Positions 1-6,962 of a stretch of 9,685 nucleotides of DNA are shown here, piece by piece (position 1 is the stretch's first letter; the number at the start of each line of letters is the position of its first letter). Origin of the DNA: Acidobacteriaceae bacterium (GTDB lineage Bacteria; Acidobacteriota; Terriglobia; Bryobacterales; Bryobacteraceae). The notes under the pieces are model-generated. The model worked only from the letters and a program-made list of their open reading frames with translations. It was not told the origin of the DNA and made no database searches. The position numbers and the translations under genes were made by a program. The stretch spans positions 1 through 9,685 of the forward strand of contig JAFAQG010000033.1 in the NCBI GenBank assembly GCA_019246575.1, in the 5' to 3' direction.

Positions 1-1438
1 AGCGGTGTCCTTCGACGCGTAGCTCCGTTGCCCGCATGTAACGGCTGATTCCGCTGACGATGAGAATGAAGAGAATGAAGCAGGCCGCGATTTTGATGCC
101 GTCCGTTCGTTCGTAGATGTTGACGACCGTTGTGTAAGCGAACACAACGACTACCATCCAGCAGTAAAGGCCTTCGCGATACAGATTCTCTTTCCACAGC
201 GAAATGGCTGACGCGACTGCCGCCGACGAGATAAGGACCAGAACTCCCGTCGCATAGGCGCCGCCTTGCGCATCGACATCGGCCTTAAAGACGAGCGTGA
301 TGATGACGTCGAAAGCGAACAACAGAATCACCAACGGCCTGCCGTACGCGACCCAGTGCGGCGCCATGCCCACCCGTGGCAGGTAACGCGGAACGAGATG
401 CAAAAGGCCGGCCATGGCGGAAGCGCCCGCGAACCACAGAATCAGGATGGTCGAGATGTCGTATATCGAACCGAAGACATTTCCCATATACATGTGGGCC
501 ATATACGCGATGGCGCGACCGCTCGCCGGACCACCCGATTTGTACGCATGTGGGGGAATCAGCAGAACGGACACGTAACTCGACAGAAGCAGAAGCGCGC
601 TCATGATTACAGCGGCGGCAATCAGCAGCTTCCGTGTGTTGCGAATGCGGCCTTCGGGCCGCGGGTGGGCGGGATCGTCTTCGTGGCCACGGATGAGCGG
701 CATCACTGACACTCCGGTTTCGAAGCCGCTCAGTCCCAGCGCGAGCTGCGGAAACAGAATGATCGCCGATAGCGCGATGTGAGTCCAGTCGCCCTGCGCT
801 GCAAGAGCTTGCCGCCACCCGTTCAACATCTCCGGATGATCGAAAGTGACGAACAATACGCGCACGAGAACAATCGCGTTAAGGACCAAATATGGGACGC
901 ACACCAGCGTTGCCAGCCGGATTGCTTCCTTGAAGCCCTTAAGAAACACAGCCGCGAGCAGCGCGAGCAGGAGCAGCGTAACCGTCATTTTCGCGTCGTG
1001 CAGAAACGGATGGAGAAACGGATTCTCGACAGCATGCGTCGCGGCGTCGGCGGCTGAAAGCGTCATCGTAATGACGAAATCGGTAGCCGCGAAACCGAGC
1101 AGCACCAAAACCAGAATGCGCGCCCACCAGCCCGGGAGAAGATTCTCCAGCATGGCGATCGAACCTTGCCCCACATAGGAACGCCGCGCGACTTGCGCGT
1201 AAATAGGAAGCGCGCCGAAGAGCGTCACGAGCACCAGCACTAGAGTTGCTAGCGGCGAGATCGCGCCGGCAGCCACCAACGCGATGCCGGGCTGATACCC
1301 CAAAGTCGAGAAGTAATCGACGCCCGTAAGCCAGATGACCAACCACCACGGTTGGGTATGCTCGTGCGCGGCAGCTTCGGGGTCATCGGTACCGCGCATC
1401 CAGCATTGCCATCTGGACAGCGGTGTCAACGCTGCCAT
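1..1438 (-). CDS. APC-superfamily amino-acid permease-like transporter (C-terminus beyond the left edge)
   Basis: About 479 codons of an open frame run off the window at position 1, so the C-terminus is missing. The product is a polytopic inner-membrane protein with long runs of Leu, Val, Ala and Ile separated by short charged loops. After a short cytoplasmic N-terminus it carries the motif GVDYFSTLGYQP (residues 39-50), followed by hydrophobic segments and a GSIAMLENLLPGWW loop. I recognise this pattern from bacterial proteins annotated as APC-family or amino-acid permeases; the true substrate is unknown. The start is uncertain: ATG at 1438 gives the longest form, while ATG at 1399 leaves MRGTDDPEAAAHEHTQPWW, which resembles the usual family N-terminus. 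Neither has a convincing Shine-Dalgarno sequence. It lies 41 bases after the DksA-like gene in the same orientation, so co-transcription is plausible. The family is usually longer than 600 residues (from memory), consistent with truncation by the window edge only. Confidence 0.75.
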   Translation of the reverse strand, partial: MAALTPLSRWQCWMRGTDDPEAAAHEHTQPWWLVIWLTGVDYFSTLGYQPGIALVAAGAISPLATLVLVLVTLFGALPIYAQVARRSYVGQGSIAMLENLLPGWWARILVLVLLGFAATDFVITMTLSAADAATHAVENPFLHPFLHDAKMTVTLLLLALLAAVFLKGFKEAIRLATLVCVPYLVLNAIVLVRVLFVTFDHPEMLNGWRQALAAQGDWTHIALSAIILFPQLALGLSGFETGVSVMPLIRGHEDDPAHPRPEGRIRNTRKLLIAAAVIMSALLLLSSYVSVLLIPPHAYKSGGPASGRAIAYMAHMYMGNVFGSIYDISTILILWFAGASAMAGLLHLVPRYLPRVGMAPHWVAYGRPLVILLFAFDVIITLVFKADVDAQGGAYATGVLVLISSAAVASAISLWKENLYREGLYCWMVVVVFAYTTVVNIYERTDGIKIAACFILFILIVSGISRYMRATELRVEGHR

Positions 1439-1479
1439 AGGCTGCTGATTTAGAGTTGCTGTACTTGACGCCACGGGTT

Positions 1480-1857
1480 TTACGGAATAGAGCCCAACTC
1501 GTCCACGGCGCGGCGGGCGTTCTCTTCGTCGTGCTTTTCCTGGTCGGCGCGGCAGTACGGAGTCCAGGGAACCGCTTCGAGGCGCGCGGGCTCGATAGGC
1601 CGCCCGCAATCGATGCATTCGCCGAACGTGCCGTCTTGGATCCGCTGGAGCGCGGCCCGGACTGCGCTCAGAGTATCGGAGGCAATCGTACCGCCCCGTA
1701 GCGCGGCGGCTTGCCCCTCCGAAGAGATGACGGCGTCGATCGGGTCTTCCACCTCCGCTGTCCGAGCTTCCCGCGCCTCGTTCTTGAAGCGTGCGATCTC
1801 GTCCACAAGCTCGCGCTCTCTGGCAAGCAGCCGATCCTTGTAGCGGTCGAGGTTCAT
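1480..1857 (-). CDS. DksA/TraR-family regulator with an altered zinc finger
   Basis: This 125-residue protein has the DksA/TraR layout. An N-terminal helical, charged coiled-coil region (about 1-35) leads into an acidic tip, EDPIDAV. Its D38 and D41 align with the two tip aspartates of E. coli DksA (DPADRA). A second helix (about 55-75) follows, then a C-terminal finger. DksA-type proteins enter the RNA polymerase secondary channel and modulate transcription, often with ppGpp. The finger is unusual: C81 and C84 form the first CxxC, but the second pair is C102-R-A-D105, so the fourth ligand is Asp rather than Cys. The frame is open further upstream through the end of the kinase gene, but ATG at 1857 gives a family-sized protein and lies 46 bases past the kinase stop. 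A TATACA hexamer (1865-1870) sits 7 bases before the ATG; it could only act as a -10 for a nearly leaderless message. The family is secure; the exact role is unknown. Confidence 0.85.
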   Translation of the reverse strand: MNLDRYKDRLLARERELVDEIARFKNEAREARTAEVEDPIDAVISSEGQAAALRGGTIASDTLSAVRAALQRIQDGTFGECIDCGRPIEPARLEAVPWTPYCRADQEKHDEENARRAVDELGSIP

Positions 1858-1903
1858 TGTCCCGTGTATAGATGTACCCGGACGCAAAGCTGACACGGAC
1901 AAA

Positions 1904-3229
1904 TTACAGCGCGACCCCGCTGGTTGGGACCGCGGCGGCGGCCAGCGGCAACTCGATTTCGACGGAAAGCCCGGGCTGCGCATTGCGCGCCCGAATCTCA
2001 CCGTCGTGCAGCAACACGGCGCGTTGAGCAATCGACAGCCCAAGGCCGACGCCTCCACCGTTATTGCGATTACGGTCGGCTTCGGCACGAAAGAAAGGCT
2101 TGAACAAACTCGACAGGTGTTCTTCCGGCACACCCGACCCGAAATCCCGAATCGAGAGCAGGGCTTTGTCTTCCCTGCGCGCGATACCGATTTCCACGGC
2201 TGTTCCGGCGGGCGCGTAGCGGATCGCGTTTCGAAGCACGTTTTCGACCGCTCGCCTCACGAGTTCGCGGTCACCTCGAACGAGCACAGGTTCGACCGAT
2301 TCGAAGCTCAAGCGGCACCGGCGAGCTTCGGCTTCGACCGCGCTATCGTCCACGACATCGCGCACCAGGTCGGTTAAGGAGATGTCTTCGAAGTTGCGGC
2401 TCTGCGGATCGCTTTCCGCTCGGGTTACCTGCAGCAACTCCGAAACGAGCATGCCGAGGCGGTCGACTTCCTTCCTGATGCGGTCAAGAGCCTTTCCGCG
2501 ATCGTTGCTGGTACGCGCCAGTTCCACGGCGAATTCGAGGCGCGCCAGAGGAGATCGAAGCTCGTGCGAAACATCTTGCAGGAGACGCCGCTCCGCCGTG
2601 AGCAGCATCTGGATGCGATCTGCCATGACGTTGAATGCGTTCGCAAGCTCGCCGAATTCGTCCTTGCGGTTCACGGGCGCTCGCACCATGAGATCGCCTC
2701 TTCCAAAGCGCTCGACCGCCTGTTCAAGCGCTCGCAGTGGGCTGCCGAAATAGACAGCCAGCACGTAAGAAAAGACCAGCGCGGCCAAAACGAGCCACAA
2801 GTAATACGGAATCGGACTCGGCGGAGTCCCTGGTATGGCGGCCTGAATCAGAACCCAGTATTTCTTGTCTCCCGATGGCCAGACGATCACGCGCGGTGCC
2901 GGTCCGGTCCAGCGGCGGGGAGGCCACGCTTGTTTCAACTGCGTACTGCGATCCGCGCCGGTAACAACATCGCGCCCGTTCGCATCGAGAAGCGCGTACC
3001 TACCGGGGAAGTGACGTTGGAGCCGCGCGAAATAATCTTGCAAGCTCGGCGCCCCGCCTGTTTCATAGGCGTGTCGAGCGCCGTCTACTTGAAACGCGAG
3101 GGCTCGCGAGAAGAAATCGCGGCGGCCGGGCGCAAACCGGCGAAATCGCGCGCTAAGTTCTCCACCGGCGACGCAAACGACCAGAGTGATGCAGAACCAA
3201 ACGAGGATTTTGACAAAGATCGACCTCAT
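1904..3229 (-). CDS. CpxA-like membrane sensor histidine kinase
   Basis: This 441-residue kinase has a standard order of domains. TM1 is at about 6-23, a periplasmic sensor segment at about 24-141, TM2 at about 143-161, HAMP at about 162-214, then a HisKA dimerisation domain with H222 in DVSHELRSPL as the phosphoacceptor. The HATPase domain has an N box (ENVLRNAIRYAP, with N330 and N334), a G1 box (DFGSGVP, 362-367), an F box (LFKPFFR) and a G2 box (GGGVGLGLSIA). All catalytic landmarks are intact. It should autophosphorylate in response to an envelope signal and pass phosphate to the regulator encoded immediately upstream. Its ATG overlaps that gene's TGA by four bases (3226-3229), indicating translational coupling. 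The H-box and HAMP style resemble CpxA, but the periplasmic region was not matched to a known ligand domain, so the signal is unknown. Confidence 0.93.
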   Translation of the reverse strand: MRSIFVKILVWFCITLVVCVAGGELSARFRRFAPGRRDFFSRALAFQVDGARHAYETGGAPSLQDYFARLQRHFPGRYALLDANGRDVVTGADRSTQLKQAWPPRRWTGPAPRVIVWPSGDKKYWVLIQAAIPGTPPSPIPYYLWLVLAALVFSYVLAVYFGSPLRALEQAVERFGRGDLMVRAPVNRKDEFGELANAFNVMADRIQMLLTAERRLLQDVSHELRSPLARLEFAVELARTSNDRGKALDRIRKEVDRLGMLVSELLQVTRAESDPQSRNFEDISLTDLVRDVVDDSAVEAEARRCRLSFESVEPVLVRGDRELVRRAVENVLRNAIRYAPAGTAVEIGIARREDKALLSIRDFGSGVPEEHLSSLFKPFFRAEADRNRNNGGGVGLGLSIAQRAVLLHDGEIRARNAQPGLSVEIELPLAAAAVPTSGVAL

Positions 3230-3933
3230 GCCAGCCGTTCTGCGCGCGCGGCCTCGCCGGCAACGAACATGTAACCGATGCCCCGGATAGTGCGGATCAA
3301 TGTGCGTCCGCGCTCGAGCTTTCTACGGAGATGGCTGACGTGTACATCGAGCGCGCGCTCGAAGGGATTCGCCTGGCGGTTGTAAAGAAAGCGCGCCAGG
3401 TCGTCGCGCGAGACCACCTGACCGGCCGATCTGACGAGAAGCTCGAGGATGTCGTACTCGATGGAGGTGACATCGACGGCTGCGCCTTCGCAGAATACGG
3501 CGCGGATTCCCGGGTTCAGCCGCACGCCGCCGGCTTCGATGACTTCGGGCTTTAGGGCCGAAGCTCGCCCGACACGACGCAGGACAGCCTGAATTCGCGC
3601 CAGAAGCTCGTCCGGACTGAAAGGCTTCGGCAAGTAGTCGTCAGCCCCGGCATTCAAGCCCGTGATACGGTCCTGGTGCTCTGTACGGGCGGTGAGCATG
3701 ATTACGGGGACGGTACTCCGACGGCGTATCTGGCGCAGAACTTCGAATCCGTCGAGTTTGGGCAGCATAACATCCAGAAGCACCACGTCGTGCGCGCCGG
3801 CGACGGCTCGCGTGAGGCCGGATTCGGCGTCGTGCTCCACGGTAAGCGCAACGCCTCGGGAAGAGAAGAACTCCTGCATCAGCGCCGAAAGCTCGACGTC
3901 GTCGTCGATCAGCAGGATAGAAACGTTCTTCAC
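3226..3933 (-). CDS. CpxR/OmpR-type response regulator
   Basis: This 235-residue protein has an N-terminal receiver domain (about 4-115) with acidic residues D10-D12, phosphoacceptor D54 (LLDVMLPKLDG), T81 and K103 (LPKPFSP). A C-terminal OmpR/PhoB winged-helix domain (about 135-225) carries FERALDVHVSHLRRKL, the recognition-helix region, and the terminal hairpin IRTIRGIGYMF. When phosphorylated by the adjacent kinase it should bind DNA, typically at direct repeats. The start is GTG at 3933: an in-frame TAG lies 24 bases upstream and no other usable start lies between. No clear Shine-Dalgarno sequence precedes it; instead a small GC-rich hairpin occupies the gap, so its translation may depend on the upstream secreted-protein gene. 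The targets are not visible, though autoregulation of this operon would be usual for the family. Confidence 0.93.
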   Translation of the reverse strand: MKNVSILLIDDDVELSALMQEFFSSRGVALTVEHDAESGLTRAVAGAHDVVLLDVMLPKLDGFEVLRQIRRRSTVPVIMLTARTEHQDRITGLNAGADDYLPKPFSPDELLARIQAVLRRVGRASALKPEVIEAGGVRLNPGIRAVFCEGAAVDVTSIEYDILELLVRSAGQVVSRDDLARFLYNRQANPFERALDVHVSHLRRKLERGRTLIRTIRGIGYMFVAGEAARAERLA

Positions 3934-3937
3934 AGGG

Positions 3938-3956
3938 AGCCGCGGTGGCAGCGGCT
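3938..3956 (-). other. Small GC-rich hairpin in the gap before the response regulator
   Basis: AGCCGC and GCGGCT form a 6-bp stem with a 7-base loop inside the 31-base gap between the secreted-protein stop codon and the GTG start of the regulator. No T tract follows in the direction of transcription, so it is not a typical intrinsic terminator. It could influence message stability or initiation at the GTG; this is inference from the sequence alone. Confidence 0.3.
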
Positions 3957-3964
3957 ATGAAGAA

Positions 3965-4756
3965 CTATAGCGCGAGTTTGCCCTGGTAGCGCATCGCCCC
4001 GAGTTCGAACTTCTGATGCAAGTTCAGGCCTTCGAAGTTCAGCCGGAATTCGGCTCGGCCTTCATCGCCCGTTATCGGAATCTTCGGGAACCGGAAGAAG
4101 TAGATGTCCCGTTCGCCGATGTGCCGGTAATCCACCGAAGTGGATTCCACTGGCTCCTTGCCCCTGAAAGTAAGGGAAGCCTGCTTGGCCAGTTGTTCAA
4201 TGTCGGAGCCTTCGACGGGAGGCGGCAAACCAAGAACCGCAATCACATAGCCCTTGGTCGGGCTCAGCGCGCGTTGCACCTGATCATGGCTCGGCGGATT
4301 GTCGCCCGCTCGAAGCTTCGAGACGGCGAGCCGAACCGGCGTTGCACTGGCCCAAATGATGGTGATGGCCGGTGGCAGCGGCGGCGCCGAGGGCGCGGGC
4401 CACATTCCTGATTGTGCGGGAGCCGTGGGCGTGTGCTGGCCTCCGGGCATGTTGCTCGCCGGTTCGCCGCCTTCGTTCGCCGGAACGCGGATATTCGACC
4501 CGCTATTGGTGTTGGACGGATTGCCGAGAGCGGCCGTAGGAGCGGTTGTGCCCACGCCCGTACTTTCGACGACCATGGTGGGACGTCCCGCTCCGGGGGT
4601 CGGCATGGATTTTGCCCACGGTGAATCTGTCAGGAGCTGGCGGGCGTCCTTGACGGTCCAATCGCGAAAGTCCTTACTGCTCCAGGAAACCGTGCCGGCA
4701 AAGACGAGACTGCACGTAAACAACACCAGTGCGTACCGGTGCAGGCGATTCGCCAT
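3965..4756 (-). CDS. Secreted protein of unknown function, acidobacterial paralogue family
   Basis: This 263-residue protein begins with a signal peptide (NRLHR, then a hydrophobic core at 9-20, with probable cleavage near VFA-GT). A short conserved-looking block follows: KDFRDWTVKDARQLLTDSPWAKS (about 28-50). Residues 51-130 form a low-complexity linker rich in Pro, Thr, Gly and Ser that is probably disordered. The C-terminal domain (about 131-263) contains ITIIWASATPVR and ends in YFFRFPKIPI and MRYQGKLAL. I recognise the W-S-x-K-D and LTDSPWAK style, with a C-terminal F-P and GKL-L ending, from multi-copy hypothetical proteins of Acidobacteriota; no function is known to me. A clean Shine-Dalgarno sequence (GGGAGG) four bases before the ATG fixes the start. 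It heads the cluster, 31 bases before the response regulator, so it may be a periplasmic partner or input of the two-component system. That is inference from position only; it does not resemble CpxP or Spy. Confidence 0.8.
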   Translation of the reverse strand: MANRLHRYALVLFTCSLVFAGTVSWSSKDFRDWTVKDARQLLTDSPWAKSMPTPGAGRPTMVVESTGVGTTAPTAALGNPSNTNSGSNIRVPANEGGEPASNMPGGQHTPTAPAQSGMWPAPSAPPLPPAITIIWASATPVRLAVSKLRAGDNPPSHDQVQRALSPTKGYVIAVLGLPPPVEGSDIEQLAKQASLTFRGKEPVESTSVDYRHIGERDIYFFRFPKIPITGDEGRAEFRLNFEGLNLHQKFELGAMRYQGKLAL

Positions 4757-5139
4757 TCTGCCTCCCGAAAATGTGACTCACCGCTCACCTAAGAAGTAAC
4801 ATAGGCGGAGTTCGCGAGCGCGTGGGTCCTGCGCAGTAGACAGCATCGGAGTGAGGGAGCTTTCTCCGGCGCAACCGTTTCTAGCTTTCTCCGAACCGGC
4901 AGTACTGGAACTGTTACAAAATTCACTTTCTACGAAGGAGCGCATCTATATATCGGATGCTGCCACTTCTGTTCGCCACGTAGTCGAAGAAGTTCCAAAA
5001 GGCCACGGGTGCGCTACCAAAGCGCGCATCATTCAAACCCCGCGAGCAGGCCGAACACCGAAGAAAAGCTCCGAGTTTTGATCGACAGCCGCACTGACGG
5101 CTGCTTTGCGCGCTTCATGGAAGCTCATACACCCCTGCG
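4757..5139. promoter_or_regulatory. Divergent intergenic region, 383 bases
   Basis: This region separates the minus-strand two-component cluster from the plus-strand glycoside hydrolase, so it should hold both promoters. Next to the minus-strand start there is GGGAGG (the ribosome binding site) and, just upstream, a tandem GGTGAG-CGGTGAG (period 7) on the minus strand at about 4776-4788. On the plus strand, TTCACT (4922-4927) and TATATA (4947-4952) make a weak sigma-70-like pair with a long 19-base spacer. A 76-codon open frame starting with GTG at 4851 has no recognisable product and no ribosome binding site, so I do not call it a gene. I see no terminator, RNA gene or mobile element here. 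Confidence 0.4.
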
Positions 5140-6423
5140 ATGTACCCTCACCTCGGCGGTTTTGAAAGTACTTATATCTTCGGCACTGGGCAAGATGTTC
5201 TTAGCACGACGCGCCACATAGACTTCTGGCGGGAAGATCTAACACGGCTTCTGGATGCGGGAATCAAGACGCTGCGCTACCCGATTCCCTGGCACAGAAT
5301 CGAACTTCGGCGCGGCGATTTCGATTGGAGATGGATTGACCAGCCGTTGCTGTTCATGCAGCAGTGCGGTATGGAACCCGTTGCCGATCTGTTGCACCAC
5401 ACATCGTTTCCGGATTGGCTTCAGGACGGCTTTTTACATCCGGAGTTTCCGGCCTTGTACGAGGATTTTGTGGCTCGGGTTGCTGAACGATATCCCTTTA
5501 TGCGCAGATCTACGGTGTTCAATGAGCCGCTGCCGACGACCTTGTTTTGTTCGTACACCGGGATGTGGTATCCGCATTATGCGTCGGACAGGCATTTCGT
5601 CGCGATGGCGTTGCAGTCTGCGCGAGCGATATGCCGAGCTTGCGAGCGGCTCAATAAGCAAAATCCTGCGCTTGAATTCGTCCACGTCGATACGGCGGAG
5701 CATCATCAGGCAGTCGACTCGCGATCGCTGCGATGGGTGGATTTTGCTAACCGCCGGCGCTTTCTGATGACGGATATGGTGCTGGGCCGCCTTTGGCGCA
5801 ATCACGAGCTGTACGATTACGTGATTCGAAATGGAGCTACGGACGACGATCTGCGCTGGTTTCGGGACCATCCCGCCACGATTCACGTGTTGGGTCTCGA
5901 CTATTACATCCACTCGGAGATGGCTTGGTTTTGGTGTGGCGAAAAGGGCCGCGCCGATATTGCAGCAATCAATCGCGCGCCGCGCGGGTTTGCAGCTATC
6001 GCGGAGGACTACATCGAACGATACGGGCTTCCCATCATGCTCTCAGAAACCAATATCAGAGGGAGCGTTGAGGAGCGGATCGGATGGCTGAAGTTCATGG
6101 AAAGCGAGTGTGAAGAGTTGTCTTTTTCCGGTTACGATTTTCGCGGATTCTGCTGGTTCCCCTCGATCGATACGACGGACTGGTGGAACTGCTGCACGCA
6201 CGCAACCGGCAAAACAGATCCCCAGGGGATCTGGAGTCTGTGTCCAAAGCTGCTTACGCGTATCGACACAGAACTGTCCGCGATATACGGCGCGCTCGCA
6301 CGCGGCGAGATTTCTTCAACCGGCATTCCGTTTTACGGATTTGCTACAGACTTACAGAAGCGGCTGCACGGTTACGCACAGATAAGTAACTGCCCGTGGA
6401 CGCGCATTGCGAAGATAGCGTAG
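5140..6423 (+). CDS. GH1-like (clan A, TIM-barrel) glycoside hydrolase
   Basis: This 427-residue protein matches a branch of COG2723-type family 1 glycosyl hydrolases, some of which occur fused to dTDP-4-dehydrorhamnose reductase domains in other bacteria (recalled). Both expected catalytic positions are present: N128-E129-P130 in STVFNEP for the acid/base, and E303 in MLSETNIRG for the nucleophile at the end of beta strand 7. Other family marks are RYPIPWHRIE (about 46-55), DWRWIDQPL, DLLHHTSFPDWL, GFCWFPSIDTTDW (about 336-348) and DPQGIW. No signal peptide is present, so it is probably cytoplasmic and cleaves a beta-glycoside, but the substrate cannot be read from the sequence. ATG 5140 is the first ATG after an in-frame TGA at 5095-5097; no strong Shine-Dalgarno sequence precedes it. 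It stands alone between minus-strand genes. Its base composition looks lower in GC: line 5461-5520 is 50% GC, against 70% for line 7501-7560 in the reverse transcriptase. Confidence 0.85.
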   Translation: MYPHLGGFESTYIFGTGQDVLSTTRHIDFWREDLTRLLDAGIKTLRYPIPWHRIELRRGDFDWRWIDQPLLFMQQCGMEPVADLLHHTSFPDWLQDGFLHPEFPALYEDFVARVAERYPFMRRSTVFNEPLPTTLFCSYTGMWYPHYASDRHFVAMALQSARAICRACERLNKQNPALEFVHVDTAEHHQAVDSRSLRWVDFANRRRFLMTDMVLGRLWRNHELYDYVIRNGATDDDLRWFRDHPATIHVLGLDYYIHSEMAWFWCGEKGRADIAAINRAPRGFAAIAEDYIERYGLPIMLSETNIRGSVEERIGWLKFMESECEELSFSGYDFRGFCWFPSIDTTDWWNCCTHATGKTDPQGIWSLCPKLLTRIDTELSAIYGALARGEISSTGIPFYGFATDLQKRLHGYAQISNCPWTRIAKIA

Positions 6424-6435
6424 GGCAATGAGGCA

Positions 6436-6454
6436 AACCGCTTCCTTGGCGGTT
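6436..6454. terminator. Possible weak bidirectional terminator hairpin between convergent genes
   Basis: AACCGC and GCGGTT form a 6-bp stem with a 7-base loop in the 48-base gap between the convergent ends of the glycoside hydrolase and the secreted DUF4440-like gene. The minus strand follows it with only TTT and the plus strand has no T run, so it is a poor match to an intrinsic terminator. The position is what supports the call. Confidence 0.35.
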
Positions 6455-6471
6455 GAGAAATGACTACCCCG

Positions 6472-6930
6472 TCACTTCGTTCCGGGCTCAGATTCGACGG
6501 ATAACCGGAGATCCAGCTTCCAGACGCCGTCCGATTTGTGCCAGGCGTCACTCGTGTGGAAGCGCTTTTGAATTCGGGTGCCGCGCGGCGAATGGATGCC
6601 CCAATATTCATCGACCACTACAGCAGCTTGGTCGGGCTTCGGGATCTGAATTTTTAGAACTACGATTTCGTAGGAATCGAGATGCAGGTGCAGCAGACGA
6701 TGGATCCACTCTTCCCGCTTGAGCGACTCGCGGTAGAGAAAGTAATCGTCGAAGTTTGCCTGGAAATCGGCATTAAAACCCTTGCCGGTGAGCGCAAGCA
6801 GAAGCGGCTTATTCTTGCCTGCGATGGCTCTCTCCAGCATGTGCTCGCGTATGCGAAGCAACGTTGATTCATCGCCCGAAGCGGCAAGTTGAGCCACAGC
6901 CGCGCCGATGAGAACCAGTCTGGCGAGCAT
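6472..6930 (-). CDS. Secreted SnoaL/DUF4440-like (NTF2-fold) protein
   Basis: This 152-residue protein has an N-terminal signal peptide (MLARLVLIGAAVAQLAAS, probable cleavage near residue 18). Its mature part fits the DUF4440/SnoaL-like NTF2-fold pattern: an opening helix with basic and hydrophobic residues (LLRIREHMLERAI), a central block with EEWIHRLLHLHLDSYEIVVLKI, then VVVDEYWGIHSPRGTRIQKRFHTSDAWHKSDGVWKLDLRLS. The W-x-K-x-D-G-x-W-K-L ending is the clearest family mark. Such domains act as small-molecule-binding or catalytic pockets in unrelated settings, so no specific function can be assigned. It starts 32 bases after the reverse transcriptase stop, in the same orientation, with no terminator in the gap and no strong Shine-Dalgarno sequence, so it is probably co-transcribed. 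Whether it belongs functionally to the retron-like unit or is simply the next gene is open. Confidence 0.65.
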   Translation of the reverse strand: MLARLVLIGAAVAQLAASGDESTLLRIREHMLERAIAGKNKPLLLALTGKGFNADFQANFDDYFLYRESLKREEWIHRLLHLHLDSYEIVVLKIQIPKPDQAAVVVDEYWGIHSPRGTRIQKRFHTSDAWHKSDGVWKLDLRLSVESEPGTK

Positions 6931-6962
6931 ACCGGGTTAGACGCCGGCGAGTTCCCGGATGT

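Noticed and set aside
285..1349. Minus-strand open frames of 177 and 136 codons in the permease region
   Set aside because: They are Arg- and Ala-rich shadow frames; the adjacent frame reads a continuous membrane permease from 1438 to the window edge.
1858..2133. N-terminal extension of the DksA-like protein
   Set aside because: It would overlap the histidine kinase end and add about 92 residues with no family resemblance.
4776..4788. Tandem GGTGAG repeat as a CpxR-type operator
   Set aside because: The repeats are 7 bases apart, whereas OmpR/CpxR sites usually have a period near 10-11, and the sequence differs from GTAAA.
4851..5081. 76-codon plus-strand open frame in the divergent intergenic region
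   Set aside because: It has a GTG start, no ribosome binding site, no recognisable domain and no continuity with the downstream gene.
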